This document shows, piece after piece, positions 1 through 8,543 of a stretch of 64,000 nt of DNA (position 1 is its first letter; each line of letters opens with the position of its first letter). The DNA is taken from positions 845,189 through 909,188 of the forward strand of contig NZ_CP045851.1 in assembly GCF_009650215.1 (NCBI RefSeq), in the 5' to 3' direction. Both the position numbers and the translations under genes were made by a program. This stretch comes from Actinomarinicola tropica. GTDB lineage: Bacteria; Actinomycetota; Acidimicrobiia; Acidimicrobiales; SKKL01. The notes under the pieces are model-generated. The model searched no databases. It had not been told where the DNA came from and saw only the letters and a program-made list of their open reading frames with translations.

Positions 1-345
1 CTCCTCGAGCTCATGAACCTCCTGCCCTGACTGGAGGTCGTCGTCCTTGTCGGCAAGGCCGCCCAGAAGGCCTGGGCGATCGCCAAGCCTCCGCTTCCAC
101 GCTCCATCGCCGTGCTGAGGTGTCCCCACCCAAGTCCGCAGAACGTCAACACCCGGCCCGCAGCGAGGCAGGAGATCCTCGACGCCTTCGCTGACGCGGC
201 GGCGCGGCTGGTGGCGTCGGACGCGAGTCGAACGACGTGCCCCTCCTGCGGCACCGGCGGGGTGCCGGAGACCTCGCACCTCGCGGGAGGGACCTACGTC
301 TGTCCCCGCTGCTCGCGAACGTGGTCCGGGCCGGCCGCAGGGTGA
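1..345 (+). pseudogene. Uracil-DNA glycosylase superfamily C-terminal part, interrupted by in-frame TGA
   Basis: Read in frame from base 1, this stretch encodes LLELMNLLP, a TGA stop at 28-30, then LEVVVLVGKAAQKAW and later HPSPQNVNTRP. The last two look like the end of a uracil-DNA glycosylase superfamily domain, in which an HPS-type loop contacts DNA. Homology runs through the stop in one frame, so a single CGA-to-TGA change would explain it. After the glycosylase part comes a tail with two CxxC pairs (CPSCGTGG and YVCPRC), probably a zinc ribbon. The 5' part lies outside the window. A separate short gene starting at GTG 112 is possible but would begin inside the domain. Confidence 0.6.
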
Positions 346-412
346 GCCGCGAGTGTTGCCCTGGCCGCCCGTCGGAGGCCACAGCTCATCGCCCGGAGGT
401 CTCGCGACGGAC

Positions 413-982
413 CTATGTCAGCTGGCGACGCAGCACCTTGAGGCGCGAGCGCACTGGACTGGGCGACATACCCATGAGGTTGAGCGGCGGATCAAGGCGC
501 TTCAGTACGTCGTCCTCCAGCGCGGCGAGGCTTGACCGGTCCTTCCACCCGAACGTCGCGACCCGCAGGTGCGTGTGGATCCAGCTCGTCACTGCTCGGT
601 TGCTCATCGCGTCAAGCTTGCCGGGCCGCTCGAGACGGAGGTCGAGGGGGATGAAGAGCACAGCAGAGAGCGTCTTGCGGAACGTGCTACTGGAGATGTT
701 GCCGCGAAGGTGGTTTCCCCGGATTCGCGACTTCAGCGTGGCGGATCGCTCCACGCCCGCACGGCTCGAGCTCGCGCCCGCCTGGCCGCCGTAGATCAAC
801 CCGGGTAGCTCGGTGTCGAACACCGTGCCGAGCGCCCGACGACCCGCATCGTCTACCCACCACGAGTAGAGCCCGGGCAAGTCGACGTCGGCATGGCCTA
901 CAGGGAACGTCGACGCCGGTCGTGCGTTCTTCTCATCGCCGAGGTGCCCCACTGCGCTGTCGATGGCGGTCGGTGGGTCCAT
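413..982 (-). CDS. GIY-YIG-like nuclease domain protein
   Basis: The 189-residue product has GLYSWWVDD at about 37-45 and LIYGGQAG at about 62-69. The spacing fits the two beta strands of a GIY-YIG nuclease fold, with GLY for GIY and IYGG for YIG. An arginine-rich segment (SRIRGNHLRGN) follows where the family has its catalytic arginine. The ATG at 982 begins 8 nt after the stop of the DUF6884-like gene, so the two are very likely cotranscribed. An earlier ATG at 1021 would overlap that gene. The biological target is unknown. Proteins of this kind often sit beside YaaA-like genes, which suggests a DNA-related role. Confidence 0.6.
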   Translation of the reverse strand: MDPPTAIDSAVGHLGDEKNARPASTFPVGHADVDLPGLYSWWVDDAGRRALGTVFDTELPGLIYGGQAGASSSRAGVERSATLKSRIRGNHLRGNISSSTFRKTLSAVLFIPLDLRLERPGKLDAMSNRAVTSWIHTHLRVATFGWKDRSSLAALEDDVLKRLDPPLNLMGMSPSPVRSRLKVLRRQLT

Positions 983-989
983 CACGTGA

Positions 990-1916
990 TCACAGCATCT
1001 CGACGGCCAGCCCAGCACCACGGGAGCTGGTCCAGGCCTCGTCTAAGCCCCCGTCGAGGTAGGCGACGAGCGCCTCGCCGAGTGTCGCTGGGACGAGGCG
1101 CATCGCCCCGCCTCCCGAGAAGCGCGGAGCGACGATACGTGCAGTGATGCCGCACCGCTCCCATCGATGACGGCGGACGACGTTTGCGTACCTCGTCGTG
1201 CGACCGCAGAACGCGACGATCTCACGCAGGTCCAAGCTGCGGCACACCTCTACGAGCGCCCGTCCTAGGAGCCCCCGAGGCCAGTCAGACGGTGCGATGG
1301 CTCGGTCGTAGGTGCCGATCTCTTCGTGCGGATGGAGCACGCCGTACCCGCCCGAGAGGATGACGAGCGGCTGGCCGTCGTCCACGGCATGAGCGATCGC
1401 CGGGCCGGCTGTGGCGTAGAGCGCACCGCGATAGCGGTGGATCGCCGGCCTCGCGCTGGTCTCGTCGACCTGAGCGAGGAACGCAACGCGTCGTCGTGCC
1501 TCTGCCAGCTCATGGGCGAGCGGCGGTGGCACCAGTGCAGAGACAGCGGCTGACGACCCTCGCGGTGCCCCGCCCAACGCTTTCGTACCCGAGCACGGGA
1601 TGACGACGAGGGTCGAGCGCGGCGGGGGAAGTGGCGAGGAGGGGGTTCGCGTCGCTGCCTGCGACCTCGATTGGTATCGCTGCTGCGTCGCCGCAGTTGC
1701 AGGTGGTTGGTCGGTCACCTGAGACACGTTCCCGGGGAAGTTCCCGATGCGACCATCGGCGCGCTCACGACGAACGATGTCGCCGCCGGTCGCCAGCCGA
1801 TGACAGATCTGGTTGACCTGCTGATGGGGGTGGACGCCTGTGTGGATGCGGAGCTCGGCATCCGTCGCACCGGGATGACGCCGGATCGCCGCCAACAATC
1901 GCTCGGCGTTCGTCAT
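990..1916 (-). CDS. YaaA/DUF6884-like protein with N-terminal winged-helix-like region
   Basis: The 308-residue protein begins with about 60 residues that look like a helix-turn-helix (AERLLAAIRRHPGATDAEL...). A Pro/Gln/Ser-rich linker follows to about residue 100. The C-terminal domain carries PCSGTKA near 107 and LSGGYGVLHPHEEIGTYD, the two landmarks of the DUF6884/YaaA group. YaaA itself binds DNA and protects against peroxide stress, but whether this distant relative does so is inference. The start at 1916 overlaps the stop of the upstream gene (ATGA). A much longer open frame upstream is antisense-like noise. Confidence 0.65.
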   Translation of the reverse strand: MTNAERLLAAIRRHPGATDAELRIHTGVHPHQQVNQICHRLATGGDIVRRERADGRIGNFPGNVSQVTDQPPATAATQQRYQSRSQAATRTPSSPLPPPRSTLVVIPCSGTKALGGAPRGSSAAVSALVPPPLAHELAEARRRVAFLAQVDETSARPAIHRYRGALYATAGPAIAHAVDDGQPLVILSGGYGVLHPHEEIGTYDRAIAPSDWPRGLLGRALVEVCRSLDLREIVAFCGRTTRYANVVRRHRWERCGITARIVAPRFSGGGAMRLVPATLGEALVAYLDGGLDEAWTSSRGAGLAVEML

Positions 1917-2290
1917 GCAGGGCTCTCGAGGTCGGAGGCCGCCCATCCCGGCGGGTGTGCAACGCGCCTTTCGATGAAGGCGTCCACGTCGAACCCGTGA
2001 TCGGAGAGCCGGCGCCGTGCCTCGGCTCGAGTGGCGAGGTCGAACAGCGTCTTGTACCAGGGGAGCAGCGCAGTGGCCTCGGCGGTCAGGGCGAGTCGTC
2101 CCGCTTCCCACAACGTCGTGAAGCCGTCGGAGCCGTTGCCCCGGCGCAGAAGCCGAAGTGTGGCTTCGGCCCCGCCCTGATCGGCGAGCATCTGCACGAA
2201 CCGCGTGGGGTTGTAGCCGATATCCTGCTTCATCGTTTCCACGGCGTTCAACATCTCCCGATGGAAGTGGACCTCCGCCTCGCGGGCCAT
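1913..2290 (-). CDS. Conserved protein of unknown function, first gene of the GIY-YIG/DUF6884 operon
   Basis: The 125-residue protein is charged, soluble and probably all-helical. It contains YNPTRFVQMLADQGG followed by LWEAGRLALTAEA and a C-terminal RRRLSDHGFD. I recognise this pattern as a small family seen beside nuclease or restriction-like genes, without an assigned function. There is no signal peptide or membrane segment. Its stop overlaps the next start by four bases, so it leads a translationally coupled three-gene operon. Its role may be DNA-related by association only. Confidence 0.6.
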   Translation of the reverse strand: MAREAEVHFHREMLNAVETMKQDIGYNPTRFVQMLADQGGAEATLRLLRRGNGSDGFTTLWEAGRLALTAEATALLPWYKTLFDLATRAEARRRLSDHGFDVDAFIERRVAHPPGWAASDLESPA

Positions 2291-2341
2291 CGCGTCGAGA
2301 GTATCGGTGGCGTCGACCGCGCTGCTCTCGACCCTGCCCGA

Positions 2342-3334
2342 CTACTGCATCTCTTCGGGACCCCAGATCTGCCACCTGAACCGCCCATCGAGGTCCGTCA
2401 GCTCCGCGACCACGATGATCCGCGGGCCGGACCCGTGGTAGCACCAGATCCCGGCCCCGACGTACGGGTCGTCAAGCGGGTCGCATGCCCATTCCGGACT
2501 GGATCCCAGCTGCTCGTCGGCGAGACGACGCAGCTCCGCTGAGACGCCGTCGATGATCTCCCGACCCGATGGCGGGGGAGGCGGAGGCGGTGGCGACGGC
2601 GGCGAGGGGATGGCATAGCCATCGGAGGTCCGCTCAGCTCGGGCTTCGGTCACGGTGCCGTCCGCGCAGCTCAGGTGGCAGTCGTTCAGCCACACCACGA
2701 TGCCGCCGTCGCTGCTGATCTGTGCGTCCATGGCGTAGCGGGTCTCATCGCCTTGTCCAGCGAAGGCGAGGAGCGTCCAGTCGCCATCGACGTGTCCGAG
2801 TGCGGCCACTGCGATGCCGTTGCCGTAGTAGGTCGGGACGAGGAAGCGAAGGTCATTGCCGTCGCCGTCGGCGACGATGCGAGCGCCCTCGCCGTCTGGC
2901 ACGGCGACGCTCTCGGCCTCAGCCTCCGCGGCTGTCTGTCCTTCGAGCTCGACCTGAGCCGCCACGCCCCACCCGGCGAGGGGGTCGAAGTCCCAGATCC
3001 GACTCGTGCCACCGGCCGCGCTGGCGGCCGTCGGTCGTTGACGGGGGCCCCACAGCGGATCTCTGCTCCAGGTCGAGTCGCTCAGTTCGGTCGCGACCAG
3101 CGTGTGCCACTCCCGTTGGGCGCGCGCCATGACCGCTTCTGGGTCCTCCGCGGTGGTCGTCGTGGTCGGTTCGGCGGTCGTCGATGTCGACGTCGGCGTG
3201 GCTTCGCTCGACGACGTCGGGCTGTCGCTGCTGCAGGCCGCTGCCACAACGACCATCGCGACGATGAAAGCGGCGAGGACGCCGCGAAGTTGCTTGTTGC
3301 CGTCTCCGCGGCGAGGTCGCGCGGTCTTCGACAT
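2342..3334 (-). CDS. Putative lipoprotein with Thr/Ser-rich linker and proline stretch
   Basis: The 330-residue product starts at an ATG 8 nt after GGAAGG on its strand. A charged N-terminus and hydrophobic segment lead to a lipobox ending in Cys34 (VVAAAC), so it should be anchored on the outer face of the membrane. A Thr/Ser-rich spacer follows. A globular region contains WDFDPLAGWGVAAQVEL and may sense or bind something outside the cell. A run of eight prolines near 244-257 separates a final domain of about 73 residues with two cysteines. No enzyme motif is visible. It is the last gene of a likely operon with the two membrane genes at 3391-4367. Confidence 0.6.
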   Translation of the reverse strand: MSKTARPRRGDGNKQLRGVLAAFIVAMVVVAAACSSDSPTSSSEATPTSTSTTAEPTTTTTAEDPEAVMARAQREWHTLVATELSDSTWSRDPLWGPRQRPTAASAAGGTSRIWDFDPLAGWGVAAQVELEGQTAAEAEAESVAVPDGEGARIVADGDGNDLRFLVPTYYGNGIAVAALGHVDGDWTLLAFAGQGDETRYAMDAQISSDGGIVVWLNDCHLSCADGTVTEARAERTSDGYAIPSPPSPPPPPPPPSGREIIDGVSAELRRLADEQLGSSPEWACDPLDDPYVGAGIWCYHGSGPRIIVVAELTDLDGRFRWQIWGPEEMQ

Positions 3335-3390
3335 CTGCATGGCCTTCCACTGGGCGGAATGGCGGTGGTTGACGCGTCGACGTGGTGATC

Positions 3391-3648
3391 TCACTCGCTG
3401 TCACCCACAGCCAGAATCGGCAGGACCACGACGGTCGTGAGCAGCCAGCACGCCGACACGACGATCGGATCGACGACGAACAGCCACAGGATCCCCGTGG
3501 CGAGGCCGCCGTCGGTCTCCCAGCCGATGATCGGCATGGTGCCGCCGACGAAAGCGACCACCGTCATCCACGTCGTGAGGACGACGGTGCCGATCCCGCT
3601 CAGCGTCGCGACGCCCTTGGCAGCGAGGGTCAGGCCGGTTCCGCTCAC
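3391..3648 (-). CDS. Small membrane protein
   Basis: Starting at GTG 3648, whose TGA overlap with the upstream stop marks translational coupling, this 85-residue protein has two hydrophobic stretches, around residues 20-38 and 50-78. They are separated by a short Gly/Asp loop. There is no recognisable domain. The coupling to the DUF4352-like gene suggests the two act together at the membrane. A longer open frame from 3744 exists but would lie inside the upstream gene. Confidence 0.5.
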   Translation of the reverse strand: MSGTGLTLAAKGVATLSGIGTVVLTTWMTVVAFVGGTMPIIGWETDGGLATGILWLFVVDPIVVSACWLLTTVVVLPILAVGDSE

Positions 3649-4367
3649 GACTCGGCCCACCAAACCCTTTCGTCGTCGAAGCTGAAGAGCGGCTCGACGA
3701 AGATGGCGCCCGATCCGAGGACCGAGGCCGGCATCCGCAGGCACAGGTTGCCCTCCACCGTGCCACCGGCCACGACGCTGGGCTGGTCCATCAGCTGGTC
3801 CGGCTCGACGGCCATGCAGTCGTGGTCCACGTAGATCCGCCCGTCGTTGCCGATGTAGCCGACCGACAGGTCCATGCCGGCGAAGCCTTCGCCGTCACCG
3901 CCGTAGGTGGCCCGCACCCGCACCAGCGCGTAGACCTCGCCATCGGCAGGCGGGTCGTTGAACTGGTTGGCTTCGAGCACCTGGGCCGTCGCATCCGAGG
4001 TGAACCCGACGACCGTGACCTCGTAGTCGCCGACCGGGGCGGTCTCGCCGATGGCCAACGGGGTACCCCGAGAGCCTCGCTCAGCTGAAGCGGCGGTGGT
4101 CGACGTGCTGGGGGCGGGCTTCTCCGTGGTGCTGCTCGGAGCCGTGTCGTCCGCCAGGTCGTCTTCGGTGGACGTCGACTCCGCGATCTCGCTGGTCGTG
4201 GTGAGGTCGCCGGCGGCGTCCGCATCGTCGGATTCGGTGCCGCCGGCGGCGACGCCCACGACGAGGCCAGCGACGAACGCCAGCGGGACGAGCACCCGCT
4301 TCTTGGAGAACCAGGACCGGGAGGTCGGCTCCGAGGGCGCGTCGGGGGAGGGGGAAGTGGTGGTCAT
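3645..4367 (-). CDS. Membrane-anchored DUF4352-like protein
   Basis: The 240-residue product has a single N-terminal membrane segment at about 24-43 (VLVPLAFVAGLVVGVAAGG), then an acidic Thr/Ser linker typical of exported actinobacterial proteins. The C-terminal domain begins with GTPLAIGETAPVGDYEVTV and looks like the DUF4352 immunoglobulin-like fold. In that family the fold is extracytoplasmic and of unknown function. I chose the ATG at 4367 because the open frame upstream has no membrane-protein character. It heads the operon with the genes at 3391 and 2342. Confidence 0.6.
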   Translation of the reverse strand: MTTTSPSPDAPSEPTSRSWFSKKRVLVPLAFVAGLVVGVAAGGTESDDADAAGDLTTTSEIAESTSTEDDLADDTAPSSTTEKPAPSTSTTAASAERGSRGTPLAIGETAPVGDYEVTVVGFTSDATAQVLEANQFNDPPADGEVYALVRVRATYGGDGEGFAGMDLSVGYIGNDGRIYVDHDCMAVEPDQLMDQPSVVAGGTVEGNLCLRMPASVLGSGAIFVEPLFSFDDERVWWAES

Positions 4368-4629
4368 CGGTTGCCCGCTTTCGCTCAGGCCGGACCCGTT
4401 TGGGGCACCGGCGATCTGTCGAGCGAACCGTAAGAACCGCCTGTGACAGTTACAGGCGTGTGATTTCAGGGCGCCTCGATCCACGCGCGATGGTCGACCG
4501 TGCCGCCCTCGGGCGCTCAGACCGACGACGAGTCTGCCGATCTACGGATCGTGGTCGACGAGGCCCGATTCACCCTCGATCGGCTGTCCATCCACAGAAT
4601 GACCCGCAACAACCCGGAGGACCGAAGCG

Positions 4630-5391
4630 ATGAGCACCGAGACACCCGGAGGGCGCGCCGAGCCGTCTCGTGCACTGACGCTGCTCGACAAGACGCTGTC
4701 GCTGCAGGCGCCGCTGACCGAACGTCACATCGAGCGACTCCGGCGGAGTCGCCCAGGCGCAACGCCGAGCGAGATCGTCCGCCGGCTCAACGGCCAGCTA
4801 CGCGCCGCAACCATCTCTGCCGGGGCGGGCGTGGGCGCCGCCGCAGCGGCGCCAGGCGTGGGCACGGGCGCAGCGCTGGCGTTGACGGGCGGCGAGGCGG
4901 TCGCCTTCCTCAACGCCACGGTCCTCTACATCCTTGCCCGCGGCGAGGTCCACGGGGTCAAGGTCGAGGATGTCGAGCGACGCCGCACACTCGCGATGGC
5001 CATCATGCTCGGCGACGCGGGCGCCAAGGGGGTCGGCAAGGCCGCGGAACGTACGGGTCGACACTGGGCGAAGCACCTCGTGCGCGACATCCCTCAGGAG
5101 AGCATCAGGGCGATCAACAAGGTGCTCGGACATCACTTCGTGACGAAGTACGGCACCAAGCAGGGGATCATCGTCCTCGGCCGCGTCATCCCGTTCGGGA
5201 TCGGAGCCGTGATCGGCGGTTCAGCGAACGCCGTGTTCAGCCAGGGCATCATCTCGGCGTCCAACCGAGCGTTCGGGAGTCCTCCGAACTCGTGGAGTGA
5301 CCCGCAGTCAGATTCGAGCGTCGTCGAGACGCCTGCTGGTCCACAGCGGCCCTTCGACCCGGAGGATGAGGCGACTGATCCTCAACCGTGA
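4630..5391 (+). CDS. Hypothetical membrane-associated protein (EcsC-like character)
   Basis: The 253-residue product begins with a charged N-terminal 60 residues containing LTERHIERLRR. Two Gly/Ala-rich hydrophobic regions follow, at about 62-105 and 178-202 (GIIVLGRVIPFGIGAVIGG), with an acidic tail after them. The pattern of amphipathic helices and a GAV-rich hairpin resembles EcsC-type proteins, but the match is weak. A GGAGG lies 10 nt before the ATG. The gene at 5413 follows 21 nt downstream with its own ribosome site and is probably in the same transcript. Confidence 0.5.
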   Translation: MSTETPGGRAEPSRALTLLDKTLSLQAPLTERHIERLRRSRPGATPSEIVRRLNGQLRAATISAGAGVGAAAAAPGVGTGAALALTGGEAVAFLNATVLYILARGEVHGVKVEDVERRRTLAMAIMLGDAGAKGVGKAAERTGRHWAKHLVRDIPQESIRAINKVLGHHFVTKYGTKQGIIVLGRVIPFGIGAVIGGSANAVFSQGIISASNRAFGSPPNSWSDPQSDSSVVETPAGPQRPFDPEDEATDPQP

Positions 5392-5412
5392 GAAGGACAG
5401 GAGGCGCACGTC

Positions 5413-5685
5413 ATGCAGCGAGTCTCACTCGATGAGGTCTGGAATCGGGTCGTCGCCCGTGCGGGGGAGACCTTCACGCAGGTACGAGGAGGCGAGTTCA
5501 CCTATGAGGTCGACAGCAACCTGCTGCACCTTGATCGCACGAACCAAGCGATCTCCAGGTCCCAACTCGGCGAGGCGCTCGAGTTGGTGCCGCTGAAGAG
5601 CACCACCGTTGTCCAGCACCTTCGGGCGCCGTCATACCTCTACGCCATCCTGACGGACACGCGGATCCGCGAGGACGATTGGTAG
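5413..5685 (+). CDS. Hypothetical small protein
   Basis: This is a 90-residue soluble protein with an excellent ribosome-binding site (GGACAGGAGGCG) just before the ATG and normal codon use for the region. The sequence (MQRVSLDEVWNRVVARAGE...) predicts mixed alpha/beta structure without cysteines or membrane segments. The phrase LTDTRIREDDW closes the protein. I do not recognise the family. Its position directly behind the membrane protein at 4630 suggests joint expression. Confidence 0.5.
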   Translation: MQRVSLDEVWNRVVARAGETFTQVRGGEFTYEVDSNLLHLDRTNQAISRSQLGEALELVPLKSTTVVQHLRAPSYLYAILTDTRIREDDW

Positions 5686-5780
5686 CCGGATCCTGTTAGC
5701 TGATCCGTCCTGCTGTGACCACGTGCATGTCCGGTCGCCTCACTGCGCCGACCGATCGGCGGTCACGACAACCAACCAGC

Positions 5781-6416
5781 TCAGGAATGCGCCATCCACA
5801 GGACGATGTCCAGTCGGCGCAGCAGAGAGATGTGGTCCGGGGCCGCGGCGGTCACCCTCGAGATCTCCGTTCGCCGTTCGGGGTCTGCCAACACCTCCGT
5901 GAAGGCTGCCCAGTGAGAGCGCACGGGCGGAAGAGCGTCCCGGACGATGCGGTCGAAGATGGGAACGAGTCGAGGTCGCTTCGTGGCCAGCAACTTCGAG
6001 ATCTTCGTTGTGCCCATGCCGTTGCCCTTCGCGGGCTCCGGCCAGCAGGCGGTACCGAGAAGGCTCCACAGCCGCCACAGGTCGCCGTCGGGAGCAAGGA
6101 GCTCGGGCCGATCCCAGAGGTCGGTGTTCGCCGGGACGTTGGCGAGCAAGGAGGAGACTCTGAGCTGTCCGGCTTCGCTCAGCAACCAGACCGCCACCTC
6201 GGCTGGAATGTTCACGCTCAGGGTGGAGACGGCGACGATGTCCGCTGCGGTGATCCGATTCGTGCGATCCCGGTCGGCCAGCACCTCGAACTTCGAGCCA
6301 GTGAACGGCTCGGTCGGATGGAAGTACCGCTGGATGTTGTTCTGAGCAACCGCTCCATCATCGGCGGTCACGATCGCCATGACGGCGTCGACGAACTGGC
6401 GATGTTCGTCGGTCAT
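5781..6416 (-). CDS. DUF6308 family protein
   Basis: The 211-residue protein contains GMGTTKISKLLATKRPRLVP followed by IFDRIVRDAL, the signature I associate with DUF6308. The GxGxTKxSKLLAxKRP segment looks like a helix-hairpin-helix-type nucleic-acid-binding turn, but this is inference. No catalytic residues are evident. It follows, with an ATGA overlap, the 47-residue gene at 6413-6556. No function is established for the family that I can state with confidence. Confidence 0.6.
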   Translation of the reverse strand: MTDEHRQFVDAVMAIVTADDGAVAQNNIQRYFHPTEPFTGSKFEVLADRDRTNRITAADIVAVSTLSVNIPAEVAVWLLSEAGQLRVSSLLANVPANTDLWDRPELLAPDGDLWRLWSLLGTACWPEPAKGNGMGTTKISKLLATKRPRLVPIFDRIVRDALPPVRSHWAAFTEVLADPERRTEISRVTAAAPDHISLLRRLDIVLWMAHS

Positions 6417-6556
6417 CGGAAGATCCGCCGGGCCAGGCGGCCGGTGGCCTTGCCGTAGATCCGGCGGCCGACGCGTCGACCGGCGCGTCCCTTGCGCACG
6501 GCGCTCACGTCGTTCCAGATCCGCAGCGCCTTGTAGATCGAGCTCTTGAGCGACAC
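6413..6556 (-). CDS. Small basic protein, probable
   Basis: From GTG 6556, preceded by CGGAGGACG, this encodes a 47-residue highly basic protein (MSLKSSIYKALRIWNDVSAV..., ending in repeated RR and GRLARRIF). Its stop overlaps the start of the DUF6308 gene. Similar short Arg/Lys-rich proteins starting SLxSSIYKALR are known to me from other actinobacteria, without a function. The charge suggests RNA or DNA binding. An upstream ATG at 6625 would add a low-complexity, unlikely extension. Confidence 0.5.
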   Translation of the reverse strand: MSLKSSIYKALRIWNDVSAVRKGRAGRRVGRRIYGKATGRLARRIFR

Positions 6557-6638
6557 CCGTCCTCCGTTGCCTCGTCGTCCGAGACTCGGATCGGCTGTGG
6601 AGCTCCCGACCTGAGGAGCGCGCATACGACGCGCAGCC

Positions 6639-7976
6639 TCAACGACGCAGGACCGTCGCCACGACCGCGGGCCTGAGCAGCGCCGTCGGCCGGTCGACGA
6701 GGCCGGCCACCCGCATGAACGCCCGCGCCACCGACGGGTCGGTCGCCGCCGCGCGCTGCACCCGCGCGACGTAGCGGCCCATCACCGCGTCGGCCCGGGT
6801 GCGACGCCCCACCACGCCCGGCATCGCCAGGTCCGCGGCCGACGACATCCGCCACGCGTCCTCCACGACCCGCGCCACCGCCCGGGCTGCGGCGACCGTC
6901 GAACGGCCTCTCTCAACCAGCTCCCGCCGCAGCGTCCGCGCCTGGAGCGCCGCTACCGACATGCCCTGGCCGTAGAGCGGGTTGAGGCTGCACACCGCGT
7001 CGCCGACCGGCATCAGCCCGTGGGGCAGGTGGCGCATACGGTCGTAGCGGCGGCGCACCCCGGCGGGGAAGCGGAACCGCATCGGCTCGTCGACCGGCTC
7101 CCCGTCGGCCAGCGCGTCGGCGATGTCGGGGAACGGCAGGGTGCGGGCGAACGCCTCGAACCCGTCGGGGTCCGCCGGCGGTGCGTCGTCGCCGTAGCCG
7201 CCGAGCGTCGCCAGCCACACCCCGTCCTCGACCCGGCTCAGCCCACCGCCGCGCGGCGCCTCGGGCGTCGGCCCCTCGATGCACGCCAGCGCACCGTCGA
7301 GGACGTCCTCGTCGAGCCGGTACCGGCGGGTCGCGTAGGTGATGCCGACGACCACCTTCTCCTCGGCCGGCGCGCCGACGCCCATCTCGTCGAGCCACCG
7401 CGGCAGTTGGCTGCCACGCCCGGTCGCGTCGACGACCAGGTCGGCCGCGAGGGCCACCTCGTCGCCACCCTCGTCATCACCGCGCACGAGGACGCGGGCG
7501 CCGGTCACCCGACGACCGCCCTCGGCGACCTTCAGGCCGACGACCTCGGCCGGCGGGCCGAGCTCGACGTTGGGTCGCTCGGCGACCCGCCGGCGCACGG
7601 CGGCCTCGAGGCGGGGACGGGTCACGCTCACGAGGCTCAACCCGCCGTGATCGGCGACGAACCGGTGGCCCCCGAAGTACAGGCGGCTGTCGCCCAACGT
7701 GTCGCCGATCGGCGCGCCCTCGGCCGCCAGCTCGTCGGTGATCCCCGGCAGCATCTCCTCGAGCGCCAGGTGCCCGCCGGCGAGCAGGGCATGGGTGTGC
7801 CGGCCCTGGGGGACGCCCTTGCGGGGGTGCGGACCGTCGGGCACGGTGTCCCGCTCGATCACGGTGACCTGGTCGTACGCGTCGGCCAGCGCGTAGGCCG
7901 CGAGCAGCCCTCCCATGCTCCCGCCGAGCACGACCGCCCGGTCCCTGGCCGGCGTGGTGCCACGTCCTGCACGCAT
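6639..7976 (-). CDS. FAD-dependent oxidoreductase/monooxygenase
   Basis: The 445-residue enzyme has an N-terminal Rossmann fold, VVLGGSMGGLLAAYAL at about 15-30, followed by VIERD to bind the FAD ribose. The DATGRGSQLPRW segment lies near 190, and a second FAD motif, GDAVCSLNPLYGQGM, near 325. This is the group that includes squalene-epoxidase-like and halogenase-like flavoproteins. The HTHALLAGG stretch is typical of the group. It acts in the cytoplasm or at the membrane, with unknown substrate. It is apparently monocistronic and is driven by a promoter block shared with the gene at 12192-13622. Confidence 0.7.
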   Translation of the reverse strand: MRAGRGTTPARDRAVVLGGSMGGLLAAYALADAYDQVTVIERDTVPDGPHPRKGVPQGRHTHALLAGGHLALEEMLPGITDELAAEGAPIGDTLGDSRLYFGGHRFVADHGGLSLVSVTRPRLEAAVRRRVAERPNVELGPPAEVVGLKVAEGGRRVTGARVLVRGDDEGGDEVALAADLVVDATGRGSQLPRWLDEMGVGAPAEEKVVVGITYATRRYRLDEDVLDGALACIEGPTPEAPRGGGLSRVEDGVWLATLGGYGDDAPPADPDGFEAFARTLPFPDIADALADGEPVDEPMRFRFPAGVRRRYDRMRHLPHGLMPVGDAVCSLNPLYGQGMSVAALQARTLRRELVERGRSTVAAARAVARVVEDAWRMSSAADLAMPGVVGRRTRADAVMGRYVARVQRAAATDPSVARAFMRVAGLVDRPTALLRPAVVATVLRR

Positions 7977-8023
7977 CGGATCTCCTCCCTCGGTGCCAGG
8001 AGACGAGAGCGGCGCAACGGGCC

Positions 8024-8060
8024 GATGATACGAAACCGCCCCCGGCCGCGCCGGTGACGA
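8024..8060 (-). promoter_or_regulatory. Candidate promoter of FAD oxidoreductase (shared block, copy A)
   Basis: On the minus strand this reads CGTCACCGGCGCG, then CCGGGG, then TCGTATCATC, ending 47 nt before the start codon at 7976. The same arrangement with nearly the same spacing precedes the gene at 13622. TATCAT could be a -10 and CACCGG a non-housekeeping -35. The assignment to an ECF-type sigma factor is inference. Confidence 0.45.
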
Positions 8061-8084
8061 GGGACGGACCCCCGCCGCGTCGTC

Positions 8085-8543
8085 CTACGAGGCCACCGGC
8101 ACGACGCAGGCCGACTCCGTGCGGAGTCGGGTGCGCAGCGCCCAGGCCAGCGCGGCGATCGCCGCCACCTGGAGGAGCGGCTGGACCGGTTCGAACCAGT
8201 TGAGCGCGCCCGACGTGCCCAGCGCGAGCAGCACGAGCTTGTTGCACACGGGGCACCCGACGGCGAAGAACGTGAGCATCCCCCCGGCGAGCCCGGTGCG
8301 GGTCGGACGGTCGAGCTCGTCCGCCTCGCCCTCGACGGGCGAGGCGACGTAGGTCGCGGCGAGCAGCCCGGCCAGCACGGCCGACACGAGCAGCGCCGGC
8401 CACGACCACCAGGTCGGTGGGATCTCGCGCCCGAAGACCGGCGTCGGGATCATCGCCGTCGGCACGCCGACGACCAGGACGTAGGCGACGGCGGTGGCCG
8501 CGGCGACGCCCCAGCGACGGCCGGTCCAGTAGGCGATCGTCAT
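8085..8543 (-). CDS. Membrane protein with CPVCNK motif
   Basis: The 152-residue protein has about four hydrophobic segments. Between the second and third is FFAVGCPVCNKLVLLALGTSGAL, a CxxC pair next to or inside the membrane. The pair suggests thiol redox or metal binding. The start (ATG 8543) overlaps the stop of the small gene upstream. It is the last gene of the region running down from the metal ATPase, so a role in metal or thiol handling is plausible. Function is not established. Confidence 0.6.
   Translation of the reverse strand: MTIAYWTGRRWGVAAATAVAYVLVVGVPTAMIPTPVFGREIPPTWWSWPALLVSAVLAGLLAATYVASPVEGEADELDRPTRTGLAGGMLTFFAVGCPVCNKLVLLALGTSGALNWFEPVQPLLQVAAIAALAWALRTRLRTESACVVPVAS

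Noticed and set aside
6557-6638. N-terminal extension of the 47-residue gene to ATG 6625
   Set aside because: The extra 23 residues are low-complexity and GGAGGA directly precedes the inner GTG at 6556.
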